The notes under the pieces are model-generated. The model saw nothing but the letters and a program-made list of their open reading frames with translations. It was not told the DNA's origin and searched no databases. The translations under genes were made by a program, and so were the position numbers. Shown here one piece after another: positions 19,001 through 30,290 of a stretch of DNA of 64,000 bases; the first letter of the stretch is position 1, and every line of letters begins with the position of its first letter. Source of the DNA: Providencia rustigianii DSM 4541 (GTDB lineage Bacteria; Pseudomonadota; Gammaproteobacteria; Enterobacterales; Enterobacteriaceae); NCBI RefSeq assembly GCF_000156395.1, contig NZ_GG703820.1, positions 813-64,812 on the forward strand, given 5' to 3'.

Positions 19001-20559
19001 TAGCGTCCTGCGTGAATCCGTAAATACTCTTCAAAGCTCTCGCTTTTATCCTGTTCCATCAATTTCTGTTTCTCTATTGAAGCCAAACGAGCTTGCTCAA
19101 ATTGCTCTTCAGTGATCACTTCATAAGGCTCATTGATCAATTGCTGATAATATTTTTCAGCCAGTTCAAGACCATAACCTCCAATACCTTTCTCTAACAT
19201 CTCATCCATGACAAGAGCAGAGTAAGTTAAGGTCGGATCTTCAAACATAGCCACAAATTGATGACAAACTTCTTTGTATTTGGCATCACAACAAGTATCA
19301 AGTACTTCAGCAACACGGATCAGATCGTTAAATAATGTTTGCCCAACTTCAACAAGAGGCTTTTGCTCACTACCACAACCAAAACCGATCACTTGTCCGG
19401 GCTTACGTCCTTCCAAGATCACGCGATTCCAGTTTTTACGGCAACAATCTAACTCTTGACTATTCATCTCAGGCGCATCTGCCAATACACACCAGATTAA
19501 GAATAAGTCCACAAAACGAGCTTGGGTTTCATTAACACCAATAGGACTAAATGGATTGATATCAAGAGAGCGAACCTCAATATACTCAATACCACCACGC
19601 AGTAACGCATCAGAAGGTGATTCATTACCTTTCGGGACACGTTTAGGACGAATTGGTGCATACAGTTCATTTTCGATTTGCAGCACATTAGTGTTTAACT
19701 GAATGTATTTGCCATCTTTTTTAACACCTAGCTTTTCAAACTCAGCTGAAGGTTTATGGATAGCTTTCTTGAGGTTTTCAACATATTCATCTAGGTGATT
19801 AAACGTAATATTTAAATCGCTCTGTGATTTATTGGTATATCCCAAGTCACTCATTCTTAAAGATGTAGCGTAAGGTAAATAGTAAGTACCACACTCAGTT
19901 TTATTAAAATCGAGTGACGTTTCCCTATCTTTCAGGAATGAACCACAGATTGCAGGAGAAGCTCCAAATAGATATGGGATCACCCAGCCAAAACGGTAAT
20001 AATTTCGGATCAGACGTAAGTAGCCTTCAGAAATCTTTTCTTTACCACTTTGTTCATCTTCCACTCCAGCCCAAGCTTGCCAAAATTCAATCGGGAATGA
20101 AAAGTTATAATGCACCCCTGCGATGGTTTGCATTAAAGCACCGTAGCGGTTTTTTAAACCCTCGCGGTACAAAGTTTTAAATTGGCCAACATTAGAAGTG
20201 CCGTACTGCGCCAGAGTGATTTTATCTTCACCCTCAATAAAGCAAGGCATACTCAACGGCCACATTCTTTCATCATGTAAATGACGAGCAGTATATCGAT
20301 GCAAGTCCCTGAGAAAAGCCAAATTATGGCTGATGCTTTTATCTACAGGTGTAATAAATTCGAGTAAAGACTCAGCAAAATCGGTAGTGATCCATTTATG
20401 CGTCAGTGCCTTACCTAACTCATCTGAATGTAAAGTCTCAGCAATTGCGCCTTGAGGTGTGACACGCAATGTTTCACGCTCAATACCACGTTGAATACCA
20501 TTGAGAATTTCCGGGTGCGCCTCTAACCAAGAGAGCGCTTTTGATACGTCCGGGATCAA
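19000..20559 (-). CDS. gshA: Glutamate-cysteine ligase GshA
   Basis: Makes gamma-glutamylcysteine, the first and rate-limiting step of glutathione synthesis. The 519-aa protein belongs to the gammaproteobacterial class (GCS type 1). [29 protein letters not shown] and the [17 protein letters not shown] segment are conserved. It starts with TTG preceded by a strong GGGAGGT, the same rare start codon used in E. coli gshA. The partner enzyme gene gshB lies at about 60.2 kb. Confidence 0.97.
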   Translation of the reverse strand: MIPDVSKALSWLEAHPEILNGIQRGIERETLRVTPQGAIAETLHSDELGKALTHKWITTDFAESLLEFITPVDKSISHNLAFLRDLHRYTARHLHDERMWPLSMPCFIEGEDKITLAQYGTSNVGQFKTLYREGLKNRYGALMQTIAGVHYNFSFPIEFWQAWAGVEDEQSGKEKISEGYLRLIRNYYRFGWVIPYLFGASPAICGSFLKDRETSLDFNKTECGTYYLPYATSLRMSDLGYTNKSQSDLNITFNHLDEYVENLKKAIHKPSAEFEKLGVKKDGKYIQLNTNVLQIENELYAPIRPKRVPKGNESPSDALLRGGIEYIEVRSLDINPFSPIGVNETQARFVDLFLIWCVLADAPEMNSQELDCCRKNWNRVILEGRKPGQVIGFGCGSEQKPLVEVGQTLFNDLIRVAEVLDTCCDAKYKEVCHQFVAMFEDPTLTYSALVMDEMLEKGIGGYGLELAEKYYQQLINEPYEVITEEQFEQARLASIEKQKLMEQDKSESFEEYLRIHAGR

Positions 20560-20709
20560 ATTGACCTCCCGCCTGTGATTTAGATTTATTTTATTAAGGA
20601 GGTTACTTTAGCTTAAATCACAGAAATTGTCGCTGTCTAGATGTGTGGTTTAGAGAGTTATGAAATGAATGATTCTACTTAGAATTGAATAGAGAAGACT
20701 AATTTTAGG

Positions 20710-20738
20710 TAAAAAAAAACTCCTCAAATTGAGGAGTT
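20710..20738 (-). terminator. Intrinsic terminator of the tRNA operon
   Basis: ACTCCTC (20719-20725) and GAGGAGT form the stem, and nine Ts follow on the minus strand. It lies about 10 bp beyond the CCA end of the last tRNA-Arg gene. Confidence 0.88.
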
Positions 20739-20747
20739 TCTTAATGA

Positions 20748-20824
20748 TGGTGCATCCGGGAGGATTCGAACCTCCGACCGCTCGGTTCGTAGCCGAGTAC
20801 TCTATCCAGCTGAGCTACGGATGC
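20748..20824 (-). tRNA. tRNA-Arg (anticodon ACG), copy 3
   Basis: The 77-nt gene starts GCATCCGTAGCTCAGC, has the anticodon loop CTACGAA (anticodon ACG, read as ICG) and ends GGATGCACCA, so CCA is encoded. It is identical to the two other copies upstream and is the promoter-distal member of the cluster. Confidence 0.97.
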
Positions 20825-20932
20825 AAAATTCTTCGATTATCAATCGACAATTGCATTTACAGCAATCAGTAATTTATCAGTTTGAATATTATTAAAAGGG
20901 ATTATTGATACTTTACAGAAAAGTTTAAGAGA

Positions 20933-21009
20933 TGGTGCATCCGGGAGGATTCGAACCTCCGACCGCTCGGTTCGTAGCCGAGTACTCTATCCAGCTGAGC
21001 TACGGATGC
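20933..21009 (-). tRNA. tRNA-Arg (anticodon ACG), copy 2
   Basis: A 77-nt gene identical in sequence to copies 1 and 3, with anticodon ACG and encoded CCA. It is separated from its neighbours by AT-rich spacers of 108 and 134 bp that do not resemble each other. Confidence 0.97.
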
Positions 21010-21143
21010 ATTTTCGTGCAATCGTACTTCTCTCTCAATACTACTTATCAAAATCTACTTCAACATCAATCTAAAACTACTGCTTTGTCTTAGCCTGCTA
21101 AGCTAAAACATCACCCTATCAGTCTAACTCATAGGGCTTAAAA

Positions 21144-21220
21144 TGGTGCATCCGGGAGGATTCGAACCTCCGACCGCTCGGTTCGTAGCCGAGTACTCTA
21201 TCCAGCTGAGCTACGGATGC
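21144..21220 (-). tRNA. tRNA-Arg (anticodon ACG), copy 1
   Basis: A 77-nt gene with anticodon ACG and encoded CCA, 11 bp after the tRNA-Ser gene. E. coli has the equivalent cluster (serV followed by argV, argY, argZ, argQ) between csrA and gshA, with four arginine genes instead of three. Confidence 0.97.
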
Positions 21221-21231
21221 AGAGCCTAAAA

Positions 21232-21324
21232 TGGCGGTGAGGGAGGGATTCGAACCCTCGATGCAGCTTTTGACCGCATACTCCCTTAGCAGGGGAGCGC
21301 CTTCAGCCTCTCGGCCACCTCACC
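21232..21324 (-). tRNA. serV: tRNA-Ser (anticodon GCT)
   Basis: A 93-nt class II tRNA gene starting GGTGAGGTGGCCGAG, with anticodon loop CTGCTAA (anticodon GCT), a long variable arm and encoded CCA (CTCACCGCCA). It is first in the serine-arginine cluster, as in E. coli serV. Confidence 0.96.
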
Positions 21325-21380
21325 ATATTTTAGTTACACATGATTTGTTTTTTCAAACATCTCGTCTCTGTGTGGCGCAC

Positions 21381-21418
21381 ATATTACTTTCCTAGCCTTA
21401 GAAGTCAAACAATTTTTC
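21381..21418 (-). promoter_or_regulatory. Stable-RNA promoter of the tRNA cluster
   Basis: On the minus strand TTGACT (21413-21418), a 26-nt interval and TAATAT (21381-21386) precede the GC-rich discriminator GTGCGCC. The start would lie about 50 bp before tRNA-Ser. The architecture resembles stringently controlled tRNA/rRNA promoters, although the measured -35/-10 interval by these coordinates is longer than ideal, so the -35 assignment is uncertain. Confidence 0.5.
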
Positions 21419-21755
21419 CAAACTTTTTGCATTCTGGCGTTCGTTTGCACATTTCACAAGCAAGATGATTAGTTTAACACCGAAAAAGCCATATTTCTGT
21501 GCTTTCCTAAAGAATTTTATCAACCAAAGTTACATCAAAAAAATGGGTAATATTGACTTCAAAACCATAACATATTGGTTAACTGTAGAAAAATAATACA
21601 GAATAAAAATAACAAATGAGAAAAGGAATGTACCTTTAGTACCATTATTCTTAATTAAACAGATAGGAATAAGAAATTTTCGAGGTTTTTAAAGGGGAAT
21701 AGAAGACAAGCGCCCATTATTGCTGTGTGATCACTCACTGGACGCTTATTCATTA
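21419..21755. other. Non-coding stretch between csrA and the tRNA cluster
   Basis: AT-rich intergenic DNA without a convincing ORF, repeat or RNA gene. A short GGTAC / GTACC inverted repeat occurs near 21630-21645. No clear intrinsic terminator for csrA was seen. Confidence 0.4.
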
Positions 21756-21941
21756 TTATTGATTGTCTGGTTGAGTCTTTTCGGCCTGGATCCGTTGATA
21801 AATTTCTTCACGGTGAACAGAAACCTCTTTTGGGGCATTAACACCAATACGAACTTGGTTGCCTTTTACTCCCAATACAGTCACTGTTACCTCATCGCCT
21901 ATCATGAGTGTTTCACCAACTCGACGAGTCAGAATAAGCAT
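21756..21941 (-). CDS. csrA: Carbon storage regulator CsrA
   Basis: A 61-aa RNA-binding global regulator, the same length as E. coli CsrA and nearly identical ([15 protein letters not shown] at the N-terminus, [14 protein letters not shown] near the C-terminus). The homodimer binds GGA motifs in mRNA leaders and controls glycogen, motility and biofilm genes. An AAGGAG ribosome-binding site precedes the ATG. It lies between alaS and serV, as in E. coli. Confidence 0.98.
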   Translation of the reverse strand: MLILTRRVGETLMIGDEVTVTVLGVKGNQVRIGVNAPKEVSVHREEIYQRIQAEKTQPDNQ

Positions 21942-22169
21942 TCTTTGCTCCTTGAAATATTAAAAGAGTCGGGTCTCTAGGTATCCCCCGCTATTGTCCA
22001 TCACACACCGTGAAAACGTAAAGCAATGATATTCACCTAAAGCATTGATGCCATCAAGGCAATAATTCTAGTTATTTACAAGCAAAATATAACACTACCG
22101 GCAACATATTAACAATGTTGCAACAGATTAAAGTTGCCTCACATCAAGCAAGGCAACCTCAATAAGCGC

Positions 22170-24797
22170 TTACAGTTTCGAATCAACCCATTGTTCAACA
22201 CTTGCCATCGCTGTAGGTAATGCTTTTACATCACTACCGCCAGCCATTGCCATATCAGGTCGCCCGCCGCCTTTACCGCCAACTTGCTGAGCAACATAAG
22301 ATACTAAATCACCTGCTTTAATTTTAGCAGTCAAATCATTAGTCACACCAACAATTATACTGACTTTATCACCACTCGTGGTTGAAAGCACGATAATCGC
22401 AGACTTCAGCTGATTTTTTAAATCATCAACCATTGTTCTCAATAATTTAGGATCTGTATCATTTAATTGGCTAACTAATAGCTTGATACCTTTGACATCT
22501 TTTGCTTTGCTACCCAATGATGCACTCTCTTGAGAAGCTTGCTGATCTTTCAATTGCAGAATCTCTTTTTCAAGATTACGCGATTTATCCAATGCTGCTT
22601 TTACTTTCTCAACAAGGCTATTCGCATCACCCTTTAATAAATGGGCAATTGCAGAAAGTTGCTCAGATTGAGCATGAAGATGCTCAATAGCTGTTGCACC
22701 TGTTGTCGCTTCAATTCGGCGAACACCGGCAGCAGTGCCTGACTCACTTAGAATACTGAATAAACCGATATCTCCAGTACGGCTAGCGTGAGTACCACCA
22801 CATAATTCGATGGAGAAATCCCCCATACTCAGAACACGTACGCGCTCTTCATATTTTTCACCGAATAATGCCATAGCACCTTTCGCTTTCGCGCCCTCTA
22901 AATCCATCAATTCAGTTTCAATTTCTGAGTTTTGGCGAATTTGTGCGTTCACAATATCTTCGACTTGGCGTAGCTGCTGCTGTGTCAGGGCTTCAAAATG
23001 AGAGAAGTCAAAACGTAGATATTTGTCATTAACCAATGAGCCTTTCTGAGAAACATGCTCACCAAGTATTTGGCGTAGCGCCGCATGTAATAAGTGAGTG
23101 GCTGAGTGATTCAGACGAATAGCATTACGTCTTTCGCTATTAACTCTCGCTGAGATACGGTGGTTAACAACCAAAGAACCTGATTCCACTTTTCCAACAT
23201 GACCAATTGCTTGACCATACTTTTGAGTATCCAAAACGACAAAGTTGCCACTTTCATTCGTTAGCACACCTGTATCACCAACTTGACCGCCTGACTCTGC
23301 ATAGAATGCAGTTTTATCAAGGATAACTAGCCCTTCTTCACCCGCGTTTAGTGCGTCAACAGGTTGGCCATCTTTATACAGTGCAGTGATAGTCGCTTGC
23401 TGTTCATCATGTTGATAACCAGAGAACTCGCTACGCTTATCAACTTTGATCAGGGCATTATAGTCAGCGCCAAAACCACTGGATTCTCTCGCACGGCGAC
23501 GTTGGTCTTCCATTGCACGCTCAAAGCCTTCTTCATCCACTTTGATATTACGCTCACGACAAACGTCAGCAGTTAAATCCAGTGGGAATCCGTAGGTATC
23601 ATATAAGCGGAAAGCAGTTTCGCCTTCTAGAGTGTCACCTTTCAGTGATGCCAGCTCGTCATCTAATAATTGTAAGCCGCGCTCTAAAGTACGCGCAAAT
23701 TGCTCTTCTTCAGTTTTTAGAACTTTCTCAACCATCGCTTGCTGGCGCTGCAACTCATCTGCCGCGGTACCCATCACTTTGATTAAAGTAGGAACTAATT
23801 TGTAGAAGAATGTATCTTTAGCACCCAGCATATAACCGTGCCGTACAGCACGACGGATAATGCGGCGTAATACATAACCACGGCCTTCATTTGATGGAAT
23901 TACACCATCACTAATTAAAAAAGCACATGAGCGAATATGGTCAGCGATAACACGTAGAGACTTGTTAGATAAGTCGGTCGCGCCAGTTGCTTCTGCTGCT
24001 GCTGCAATCAGTTCACGGAAAATGTCGATGTCATAGTTAGAATTGACATGTTGTAGAACCGCAGAAATACGCTCCAGACCCATTCCTGTATCTACAGATG
24101 GTTTTGGTAACGGTTCCATAGTCCCGTCGGATTGACGGTTGAATTGCATGAAAACAAGGTTCCAGATTTCAATATAGCGGTCGCCATCTTCTTCTGGTGT
24201 TCCTGGAGGTCCCCCCCAGATATGATCCCCATGATCATAAAAAATTTCGGTGCACGGACCACAAGGACCAGTATCCCCCATCTGCCAGAAGTTATCAGAT
24301 GCGTAAGGAGCCCCTTTGTTGTCACCAATACGGATGATACGCTCTGCTGGAACGCCGATCTCTTTGTTCCAAATGTCATAAGCTTCATCATCAGTGGCGT
24401 ATACAGTTACCCACAGTCTTTCTTTTGGTAGGTTAAACCATTGTTCGCTAGTTAATAATTCCCAAGCAAATCGGATAGCATCGTGTTTAAAATAATCACC
24501 GAAGCTAAAGTTACCTAACATTTCAAAGAATGTGTGGTGACGTGCTGTATAACCCACATTTTCTAAGTCGTTATGTTTACCACCTGCACGCACACAACGC
24601 TGTGCAGTTGTCGCTCGGGAATATGCTCTTTTATCCAGACCAAGAAATACATCTTTGAACTGGTTCATCCCTGCGTTAGTGAACAATAGTGTTGGGTCAT
24701 TGTTTGGTACTAGCGAACTGCTGGCTACCACCTGATGACCTTTCGTATGGAAAAAGTCGAGAAACGCTTGACGGATCTCAGCGGTGCTTTTACTCAT
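22170..24797 (-). CDS. alaS: Alanine-tRNA ligase AlaS
   Basis: Charges tRNA-Ala and edits mischarged Ser or Gly. The 875-aa class II synthetase has a catalytic core (about 1-440, with [21 protein letters not shown] and [17 protein letters not shown]), an editing domain with the zinc motif [11 protein letters not shown] and [13 protein letters not shown], a coiled coil and a C-terminal C-Ala domain ([15 protein letters not shown]). Length matches E. coli (876 aa). In E. coli recX lies between recA and alaS; here only 325 bp separate the two. Confidence 0.98.
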   Translation of the reverse strand: MSKSTAEIRQAFLDFFHTKGHQVVASSSLVPNNDPTLLFTNAGMNQFKDVFLGLDKRAYSRATTAQRCVRAGGKHNDLENVGYTARHHTFFEMLGNFSFGDYFKHDAIRFAWELLTSEQWFNLPKERLWVTVYATDDEAYDIWNKEIGVPAERIIRIGDNKGAPYASDNFWQMGDTGPCGPCTEIFYDHGDHIWGGPPGTPEEDGDRYIEIWNLVFMQFNRQSDGTMEPLPKPSVDTGMGLERISAVLQHVNSNYDIDIFRELIAAAAEATGATDLSNKSLRVIADHIRSCAFLISDGVIPSNEGRGYVLRRIIRRAVRHGYMLGAKDTFFYKLVPTLIKVMGTAADELQRQQAMVEKVLKTEEEQFARTLERGLQLLDDELASLKGDTLEGETAFRLYDTYGFPLDLTADVCRERNIKVDEEGFERAMEDQRRRARESSGFGADYNALIKVDKRSEFSGYQHDEQQATITALYKDGQPVDALNAGEEGLVILDKTAFYAESGGQVGDTGVLTNESGNFVVLDTQKYGQAIGHVGKVESGSLVVNHRISARVNSERRNAIRLNHSATHLLHAALRQILGEHVSQKGSLVNDKYLRFDFSHFEALTQQQLRQVEDIVNAQIRQNSEIETELMDLEGAKAKGAMALFGEKYEERVRVLSMGDFSIELCGGTHASRTGDIGLFSILSESGTAAGVRRIEATTGATAIEHLHAQSEQLSAIAHLLKGDANSLVEKVKAALDKSRNLEKEILQLKDQQASQESASLGSKAKDVKGIKLLVSQLNDTDPKLLRTMVDDLKNQLKSAIIVLSTTSGDKVSIIVGVTNDLTAKIKAGDLVSYVAQQVGGKGGGRPDMAMAGGSDVKALPTAMASVEQWVDSKL

Positions 24798-25122
24798 ATT
24801 TATCCCGATATCAAGCTGGAAACAGAATTACGAATTGTTGAGATGGAATGTAACATCACCTCTAATCAACTCTCCGATTAAAAAGTGACTGATAAGATAA
24901 AGTCTCTTTGTGTAGAAGTAAAATATAGATACATCCATTCGTGGCTTTCATTGTAAAGCGTCTGAATATTTTCTGAAAGTATGTTTATACTTCTCTCTAG
25001 GGTATTTTTCCACAAAAAAACTGTTCAAGAAACTATTATTATGATAGCTAAAAATAAAAAAACGCCATCCTATACAGAATGACGTTTATATTTTTCTTTA
25101 TTTTCAAGAAACTAACTAAAGA
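24798..25122. other. Non-coding stretch between recA and alaS
   Basis: This 325-bp interval holds the alaS leader and the recA terminator. No recX ORF or recognisable recX fragment (normally about 500 bp here) is visible on either strand. Confidence 0.6.
25055..25086 (-). terminator. Intrinsic terminator of recA
   Basis: On the minus strand AACGTCATTC pairs with GGATGGCGTT (two G-U pairs), followed by seven Ts. It lies about 37 bp after the recA stop codon. Confidence 0.88.
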
Positions 25123-26190
25123 TTAAAACTCTTCAGGTGTTTCCTCTACATCAGAATCACTGACAAAGTCTGTTGTTGTATTGCTAAGTTCACCAGTATG
25201 GCTCAATAACATTTCACGCAGTTTTGTATCAATTTCTTTGGCAACATCTGGATGCTCTTTCAAATAGGTCGTTGAATTAGCTTTACCTTGACCAATCTTG
25301 TCGCCATTGTAGCTATACCAAGCACCGGCTTTCTCAATAAGCTTATGTTTAACACCAAGATCGATTAACTCACCAAAGGTATTGATACCTTCACCATAAA
25401 GAATTTGGAATTCAGCTTGTTTAAATGGCGCAGCAACTTTGTTTTTCACGACTTTAACGCGAGTTTCGCTACCAACAATTTCTTCACCGTTTTTAACTGC
25501 ACCAATACGACGAATATCTAAGCGAACAGAAGCGTAAAACTTCAGTGCGTTACCACCAGTGGTGGTCTCTGGGTTACCAAACATCACACCAATTTTCATA
25601 CGAATTTGGTTGATAAAGATCAGTAAGGTATTTGAGTTTTTCAGGTTACCAGCAAGCTTACGCATTGCTTGGCTCATCATACGAGCCGCTAGACCCATAT
25701 GAGAATCACCGATTTCACCTTCAATTTCAGCTTTAGGTGTTAAAGCTGCAACTGAGTCAACAATGATAACATCAACAGCACCAGAGCGAGTCAGTGCGTC
25801 ACAGATTTCTAATGCTTGTTCACCCGTATCTGGCTGAGAACACAGCAGGTTATCAATATCTACACCAAGCTTTTTAGCATAAACAGGATCAAGGGCATGT
25901 TCTGCATCAATAAACGCACATGTTTTACCGCTGCGTTGTGCAGAAGCGATCACTTGTAAAGTCAGTGTAGTTTTACCTGAGGATTCAGGACCGTAGATTT
26001 CAACAATACGTCCTAATGGCAAGCCACCAGCACCCAAAGCGACGTCAAGAGATAAAGATCCCGTTGAGATAGTTTCAACGTCCATAGTACGGTCTTCACC
26101 AAGACGCATAATGGAGCCTTTACCAAACTGCTTTTCAATTTGACCGAGTGCCGCTGCAAGCGCTTTTTGTTTGTTTTCATCAATAGCCAT
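25123..26190 (-). CDS. recA: Recombinase RecA
   Basis: Forms filaments on single-stranded DNA for strand exchange and activates LexA self-cleavage. The 355-aa protein starts [19 protein letters not shown] at the ATG at 26190, with AAGGAGT 7 bp upstream. A longer ORF of 32 extra codons runs through the promoter and LexA box and is rejected. Walker [10 protein letters not shown] lies near residue 66 and [12 protein letters not shown] (loop L2 region) near 200. The C-terminal tail is acidic. A LexA box overlaps the promoter. Confidence 0.99.
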   Translation of the reverse strand: MAIDENKQKALAAALGQIEKQFGKGSIMRLGEDRTMDVETISTGSLSLDVALGAGGLPLGRIVEIYGPESSGKTTLTLQVIASAQRSGKTCAFIDAEHALDPVYAKKLGVDIDNLLCSQPDTGEQALEICDALTRSGAVDVIIVDSVAALTPKAEIEGEIGDSHMGLAARMMSQAMRKLAGNLKNSNTLLIFINQIRMKIGVMFGNPETTTGGNALKFYASVRLDIRRIGAVKNGEEIVGSETRVKVVKNKVAAPFKQAEFQILYGEGINTFGELIDLGVKHKLIEKAGAWYSYNGDKIGQGKANSTTYLKEHPDVAKEIDTKLREMLLSHTGELSNTTTDFVSDSDVEETPEEF

Positions 26191-26262
26191 GTTGACTCCT
26201 TCAGGCAATGGTCTTGACCATTGCGAATAAAACGATTGAATTCGATTTGTTGAAATCAAGTA

Positions 26263-26282
26263 TACTGTATAATCATACAGTA
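26263..26282 (-). promoter_or_regulatory. LexA (SOS) box and recA promoter
   Basis: CTGT-N8-ACAG (26265-26280) is flanked by TA on both sides, a near-perfect SOS box. On the minus strand it is embedded between a TTGATA -35 (26279-26284) and a TATACT -10 (26257-26262) with 16-nt spacing, so LexA would block RNA polymerase directly. The box ends one base from the pncC stop codon. Confidence 0.95.
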
Positions 26283-26810
26283 TCAAGAAAATTTTTCAGT
26301 TATTAGCTGCAAAAGCATTTGAAGTGCATAACCCGTTGATTGTAAACGAACTTGATTTCTATCACCGCCAAATATTTGGTGGCTTGTGACCACATCAACA
26401 GAATTATCAGCCCGTTTTAAGGCAAAACCAAACCATACTGTACCCACAGGTTTTTCATCACTTCCGCCGCCAGGACCTGCAATGCCACTGACTGACATAG
26501 AAAAATCTGCATTAGCCTCACTGAGGGCCCCTAATGCCATTTCCTGAACGACTTGCTGACTCACAGCACCAAACGTGTTTAATGAAGATTCTTTAACACC
26601 AATCATTTGATGTTTAGCTTCATTACTGTAAGTCACAAAACCACGGTAAAAATAAGCTGAGCTACCAGAAATATCAGTCAGAACTTTCGCAATCCAACCA
26701 CCTGTGCAGGATTCCGCCGCTGTCACTGTTTTACCTTGTTTTAGTAAATATTCGCCTAGCTGAATACTTAATATTTCGAGCTGTTTCTCATCTATCATTT
26801 GGTTATTCAC
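26283..26810 (-). CDS. pncC: Nicotinamide-nucleotide amidase PncC (CinA C-terminal family)
   Basis: Deamidates NMN to nicotinate mononucleotide, recycling pyridine nucleotides. The 175-aa single-domain CinA_C protein contains [30 protein letters not shown] and [21 protein letters not shown], all family hallmarks. It is a little longer at the N-terminus than E. coli PncC (165 aa), and the ATG at 26798 is an alternative start. It lies directly upstream of recA, as in E. coli, and starts 3 bp from the lplT stop. Confidence 0.95.
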   Translation of the reverse strand: MNNQMIDEKQLEILSIQLGEYLLKQGKTVTAAESCTGGWIAKVLTDISGSSAYFYRGFVTYSNEAKHQMIGVKESSLNTFGAVSQQVVQEMALGALSEANADFSMSVSGIAGPGGGSDEKPVGTVWFGFALKRADNSVDVVTSHQIFGGDRNQVRLQSTGYALQMLLQLITEKFS

Positions 26811-26812
26811 TA

Positions 26813-28015
26813 TTATGCTGTTTTCTTACGAGCGCGATCCCAAATCCATAATCCCGCAATACCTATTGCGAATACCACACCAAAACCAATGCCTACGCCT
26901 ACTACAGAGAATCCGACCTTAATAGCGAGTGAATATAACCCTAGCATTAATAACATTGCACTATTTTCGCCAAGGTTTTGCACAGCTATCGCGTTCCCTG
27001 CGCCAACGGTTTCTTTACCTTTTTCCTGTAAAAGAGCATTCAGTGGCACAACAAATAAGCCCCCAAAAATCCCTAACACCATCAGGATAAAATAGGATGG
27101 AATAATATTAGTTTGTAATGAGAGTAATACCACCATCACCCCAATAACAATACCCGCAGGAATACAACGATATACCGTTTTTAAAGTGATAAATTTGGCG
27201 GCTAAACCAGCACCAACAACAATCCCCACAGCCACCATCGCATTCAAAATAGTTGGCGTTGTATTATCTTGTAAACCGAGCGCTACGGGTACCCATGCCA
27301 CTAATAAAAAGCGTAATGTGACCCCTGCTCCCCAAAACATACTCGTTCCCACTAAAGAGAATCGGCTTTCTTGATTTGCCCATAAAACTCGGCAAGCGGT
27401 GAAAAAATCACTAAGTAATAATTTAAAATTCCAACCTTTTGCAGGCCTTGCCGCCACAAGATGCGGAATAAAGAAGTTTACGCCAACCGCCAACGCATAC
27501 AACACAGTACAAGTACCAAGTGCTAATAATAAGTTGATATCCGACAGCATCCCCCCAACTACGGATCCTACTAAAATCGCTGCAATCGTCGAGGCCTCCA
27601 TTAATCCGTTCGCTTTAACAAGGTTTTCTCCCCCCGTAAGCTCACCTAAAATTCCGTATTTTGCAGGTGAATAAGATGCAGCACCAATGCCGACTAACCC
27701 ATAACATAAGAATGGATTAAGCCCTAAACAGATCCCGAGCGCGCCAATAAATTTAAATACATTGGAAAACAGCATTACGCGACCTTTGGAGAATCGATCA
27801 GCGATTTGCCCCACAAAAGGGGCCAAAATAATATAGGTAAATACAAATACCATTTGCAGAATTGGGTGGCTCCATTCTGGATAAAACTCCGCTTTTAGCT
27901 GGGCTAATATTGCAAAAAGTAAAGCATTATCAGCAAATGCAGACAGGAATTGGGATGCCAAGACAGCTTTCATTCCAGTACTCATTAATGGCGTATTCGG
28001 TGCGCTATCCTGCAT
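26813..28015 (-). CDS. lplT: Lysophospholipid transporter LplT
   Basis: A 400-aa major facilitator protein with about 12 membrane helices that flips lysophospholipids across the inner membrane for re-acylation by Aas. The start [32 protein letters not shown] region and the [13 protein letters not shown] loop 2-3 motif are typical. Its ATG is only a base away from the aas stop codon, so the two genes are translationally linked. Confidence 0.96.
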   Translation of the reverse strand: MQDSAPNTPLMSTGMKAVLASQFLSAFADNALLFAILAQLKAEFYPEWSHPILQMVFVFTYIILAPFVGQIADRFSKGRVMLFSNVFKFIGALGICLGLNPFLCYGLVGIGAASYSPAKYGILGELTGGENLVKANGLMEASTIAAILVGSVVGGMLSDINLLLALGTCTVLYALAVGVNFFIPHLVAARPAKGWNFKLLLSDFFTACRVLWANQESRFSLVGTSMFWGAGVTLRFLLVAWVPVALGLQDNTTPTILNAMVAVGIVVGAGLAAKFITLKTVYRCIPAGIVIGVMVVLLSLQTNIIPSYFILMVLGIFGGLFVVPLNALLQEKGKETVGAGNAIAVQNLGENSAMLLMLGLYSLAIKVGFSVVGVGIGFGVVFAIGIAGLWIWDRARKKTA

Positions 28016-28016
28016 A

Positions 28017-30164
28017 CTAATCCCCTTTCAATGCCATTTGTTTCAGAGTAACAAAGTCTGTTTTACCGCTTCCTAGCACGGGCAATTCTTTCACCCAACG
28101 AATATCTCGAGGAACAGCCAGTTCCGTTAAACCTTTTGCTTTTGCTGCCGCAGAAAGCGCACTACGATCCAGTTCTTTATCCGTAGTGAATAGCACCAGC
28201 GCTTCACCTTTGCTACTGTCTGGTTTGGTGACCACACCATGGTCACTTTGCGGGGAAATTTCAGTCACCATTTGTTCAATACTTTCCAGAGAAACCATTT
28301 CACCCGCTAATTTAGCAAAACGTTTCACGCGCCCTTTAATCGTACAGAAGTTTTTATTATCAAGTTCGACGATATCCCCAGTGTCATACCAACCGTCTTC
28401 GATTTCTCCTTGAGCATTTTCTGCTTTAGGTACCTCAAGGATACCAGGGGCTTCTACACGCAAATACCCTTTCATAATATTCGGGCCTTTCAGCTGTAAT
28501 TTCCCTCCGTGCTCAATCCCCGGAAGCGAAATCAGACGCGCTTCCATACACGGTAAAATTTGCCCTACAGAACCCTCTTTTGCAGCCATTGGTACATTGA
28601 TAGACACAATTGGCGCACATTCAGTAACGCCATAACCTTCAAGAATTCGAATACCAAATTTTTCATACCAAATCTTCTTGGTTTTATCTGATAGCTTTTC
28701 CGCTCCAGCAACTACATAACGAACTCGAGCAAAATCATATGGATGCGCAAATCGCGCATAATTACCTAAGAATGTTGATGTTCCAAATAACACGGTACAA
28801 TTTCGGTCATAAACCAATTCAGGAATAATTCGATAATGCAGAGGGCTTGGATATAGGAATACACGACTCCCCGAAAATAGAGGAATAAACAGCCCTACCG
28901 TTAGACCAAATGCATGAAATAGGGGCAATGAGGACATAAAGCGGTCGCGCGGAGTAAAATCAGCAATAGTTTTAATTTGCTCGATATTTGCCATTAAGCT
29001 GCCATGACTATGCACCACACCTTTAGGCGTTCCTTCAGAGCCAGAAGTAAATAATACAATAGCCTCATCATCGATATTACGAGGAACAATCGCCTTACGC
29101 GGGGAGAATAAGTGTTTCACAATCCATAATTTATCTTGGAAAGTAACTGTATCTTTTAAATCCTCAAGATAAATCCACGTTGCTTCAGGAACTTGTTCAG
29201 GAATATGGGTTAATTTACCTTTTTCGAGAAATTGTCTGGAGGTAAAGACTACTTTTGCTGTTGATGCTTTAAGTGCATTGCTAATTCCATGGCTACCCGC
29301 TGTATAGTTCAGCATTGCAGGAACACGGCCTCGCATTAACGCCCCGAAAATAGCCGCAGCGGTTACTGTTGTGTTCGGTAATAAAATGCCAATTCGCTCA
29401 TTTTCATGAGTATAACGCTCGATAATCCGCCCGACGCCTAGGGATTTTTTTAGTAGCCCTTGGTAGGTATCTTCTTTAAATGAGATATCTTCAATGCAAG
29501 GGGAACGACGACCGTAACGTTCGATACTGTCAAGGAACGCTTCCACCAATGTCATTGGTTGGCGAGATGCCATACGCGCTGATTTCATGATTTGATACAG
29601 ATGCTCACCCGCTAAAGCACGGCGCTCTACCGCACGAGGCGCTTCTGGCATAGGAATAGATTCAGCAGGTAGAATATGCAGTGTGATTTTGGGAAACCAC
29701 TTTAATGGTATGATACCTTTCAGGCGACCTAAGTGGCTACGTTCTGGACCATCGATTCGGATAGGGACAACTTTTGCGCCAGACTTAGCCGCAATAAAGG
29801 CAGCCCCTTCATAAATTTTCATTAATGAGCCATGAACAGATATTCTCCCTTCAGGGAAAATGACGATCGGGCGCCCTTTATCAACTTCTCTGACAAGGTG
29901 CCTTAAACCTAAAGGGTTTTTAGGATCGAGAGCCACAACATCCGCATAAGGCTTGAGCCGCTTGATCATCTTTGGTGTTGCCACCGTGCTGTACATAGCA
30001 AAGACGGGCTTCACCGGCAAAAATAGTGCAATTAACACACCATCAAGGAAAGAAACATGGTTAGGCGTAATTATGCATTTGTCTTGATTGAATTCTTTCG
30101 CATCGCCAATAACTTCGACGCGAAATAAAAATCGAAGTACTTTTTTAATTATTTTTGCCAACAT
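28017..30164 (-). CDS. aas: Bifunctional 2-acylglycerophosphoethanolamine acyltransferase / acyl-ACP synthetase Aas
   Basis: Re-acylates lyso-phosphatidylethanolamine using acyl-ACP made by its own synthetase domain. The 715-aa protein has an N-terminal PlsC-type acyltransferase domain with NHVSFLD (His36, Asp41) and FPEGRIS. A C-terminal AMP-forming domain carries [18 protein letters not shown] and [10 protein letters not shown]. It is first in the aas-lplT operon, an arrangement conserved in Enterobacterales. Confidence 0.97.
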   Translation of the reverse strand: MLAKIIKKVLRFLFRVEVIGDAKEFNQDKCIITPNHVSFLDGVLIALFLPVKPVFAMYSTVATPKMIKRLKPYADVVALDPKNPLGLRHLVREVDKGRPIVIFPEGRISVHGSLMKIYEGAAFIAAKSGAKVVPIRIDGPERSHLGRLKGIIPLKWFPKITLHILPAESIPMPEAPRAVERRALAGEHLYQIMKSARMASRQPMTLVEAFLDSIERYGRRSPCIEDISFKEDTYQGLLKKSLGVGRIIERYTHENERIGILLPNTTVTAAAIFGALMRGRVPAMLNYTAGSHGISNALKASTAKVVFTSRQFLEKGKLTHIPEQVPEATWIYLEDLKDTVTFQDKLWIVKHLFSPRKAIVPRNIDDEAIVLFTSGSEGTPKGVVHSHGSLMANIEQIKTIADFTPRDRFMSSLPLFHAFGLTVGLFIPLFSGSRVFLYPSPLHYRIIPELVYDRNCTVLFGTSTFLGNYARFAHPYDFARVRYVVAGAEKLSDKTKKIWYEKFGIRILEGYGVTECAPIVSINVPMAAKEGSVGQILPCMEARLISLPGIEHGGKLQLKGPNIMKGYLRVEAPGILEVPKAENAQGEIEDGWYDTGDIVELDNKNFCTIKGRVKRFAKLAGEMVSLESIEQMVTEISPQSDHGVVTKPDSSKGEALVLFTTDKELDRSALSAAAKAKGLTELAVPRDIRWVKELPVLGSGKTDFVTLKQMALKGD

Positions 30165-30290
30165 AATGATTCTCTTTATTATGGTGATTGTTTTATTTAT
30201 TAACTAACAATTAGATACTGCAATAATTATGTCGCGGTCATTCCGTAGCATTAAGCGGTTTATTCCTAAAGCGCTCGATATAGCCAATAA

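Noticed and set aside
20748-21220. Three regularly repeated 77-bp units, possible CRISPR-like array
   Set aside because: The units fold as tRNA-Arg with anticodon ACG and encoded CCA; spacing is irregular.
20748-21324. tRNA cluster as attachment site of an integrated element
   Set aside because: Both flanks (gshA, csrA) are in conserved order and no integrase or tRNA fragment repeat is seen.
24798-25122. Degenerate recX between recA and alaS
   Set aside because: The interval is too short, and no RecX-like stretch could be found in any frame.
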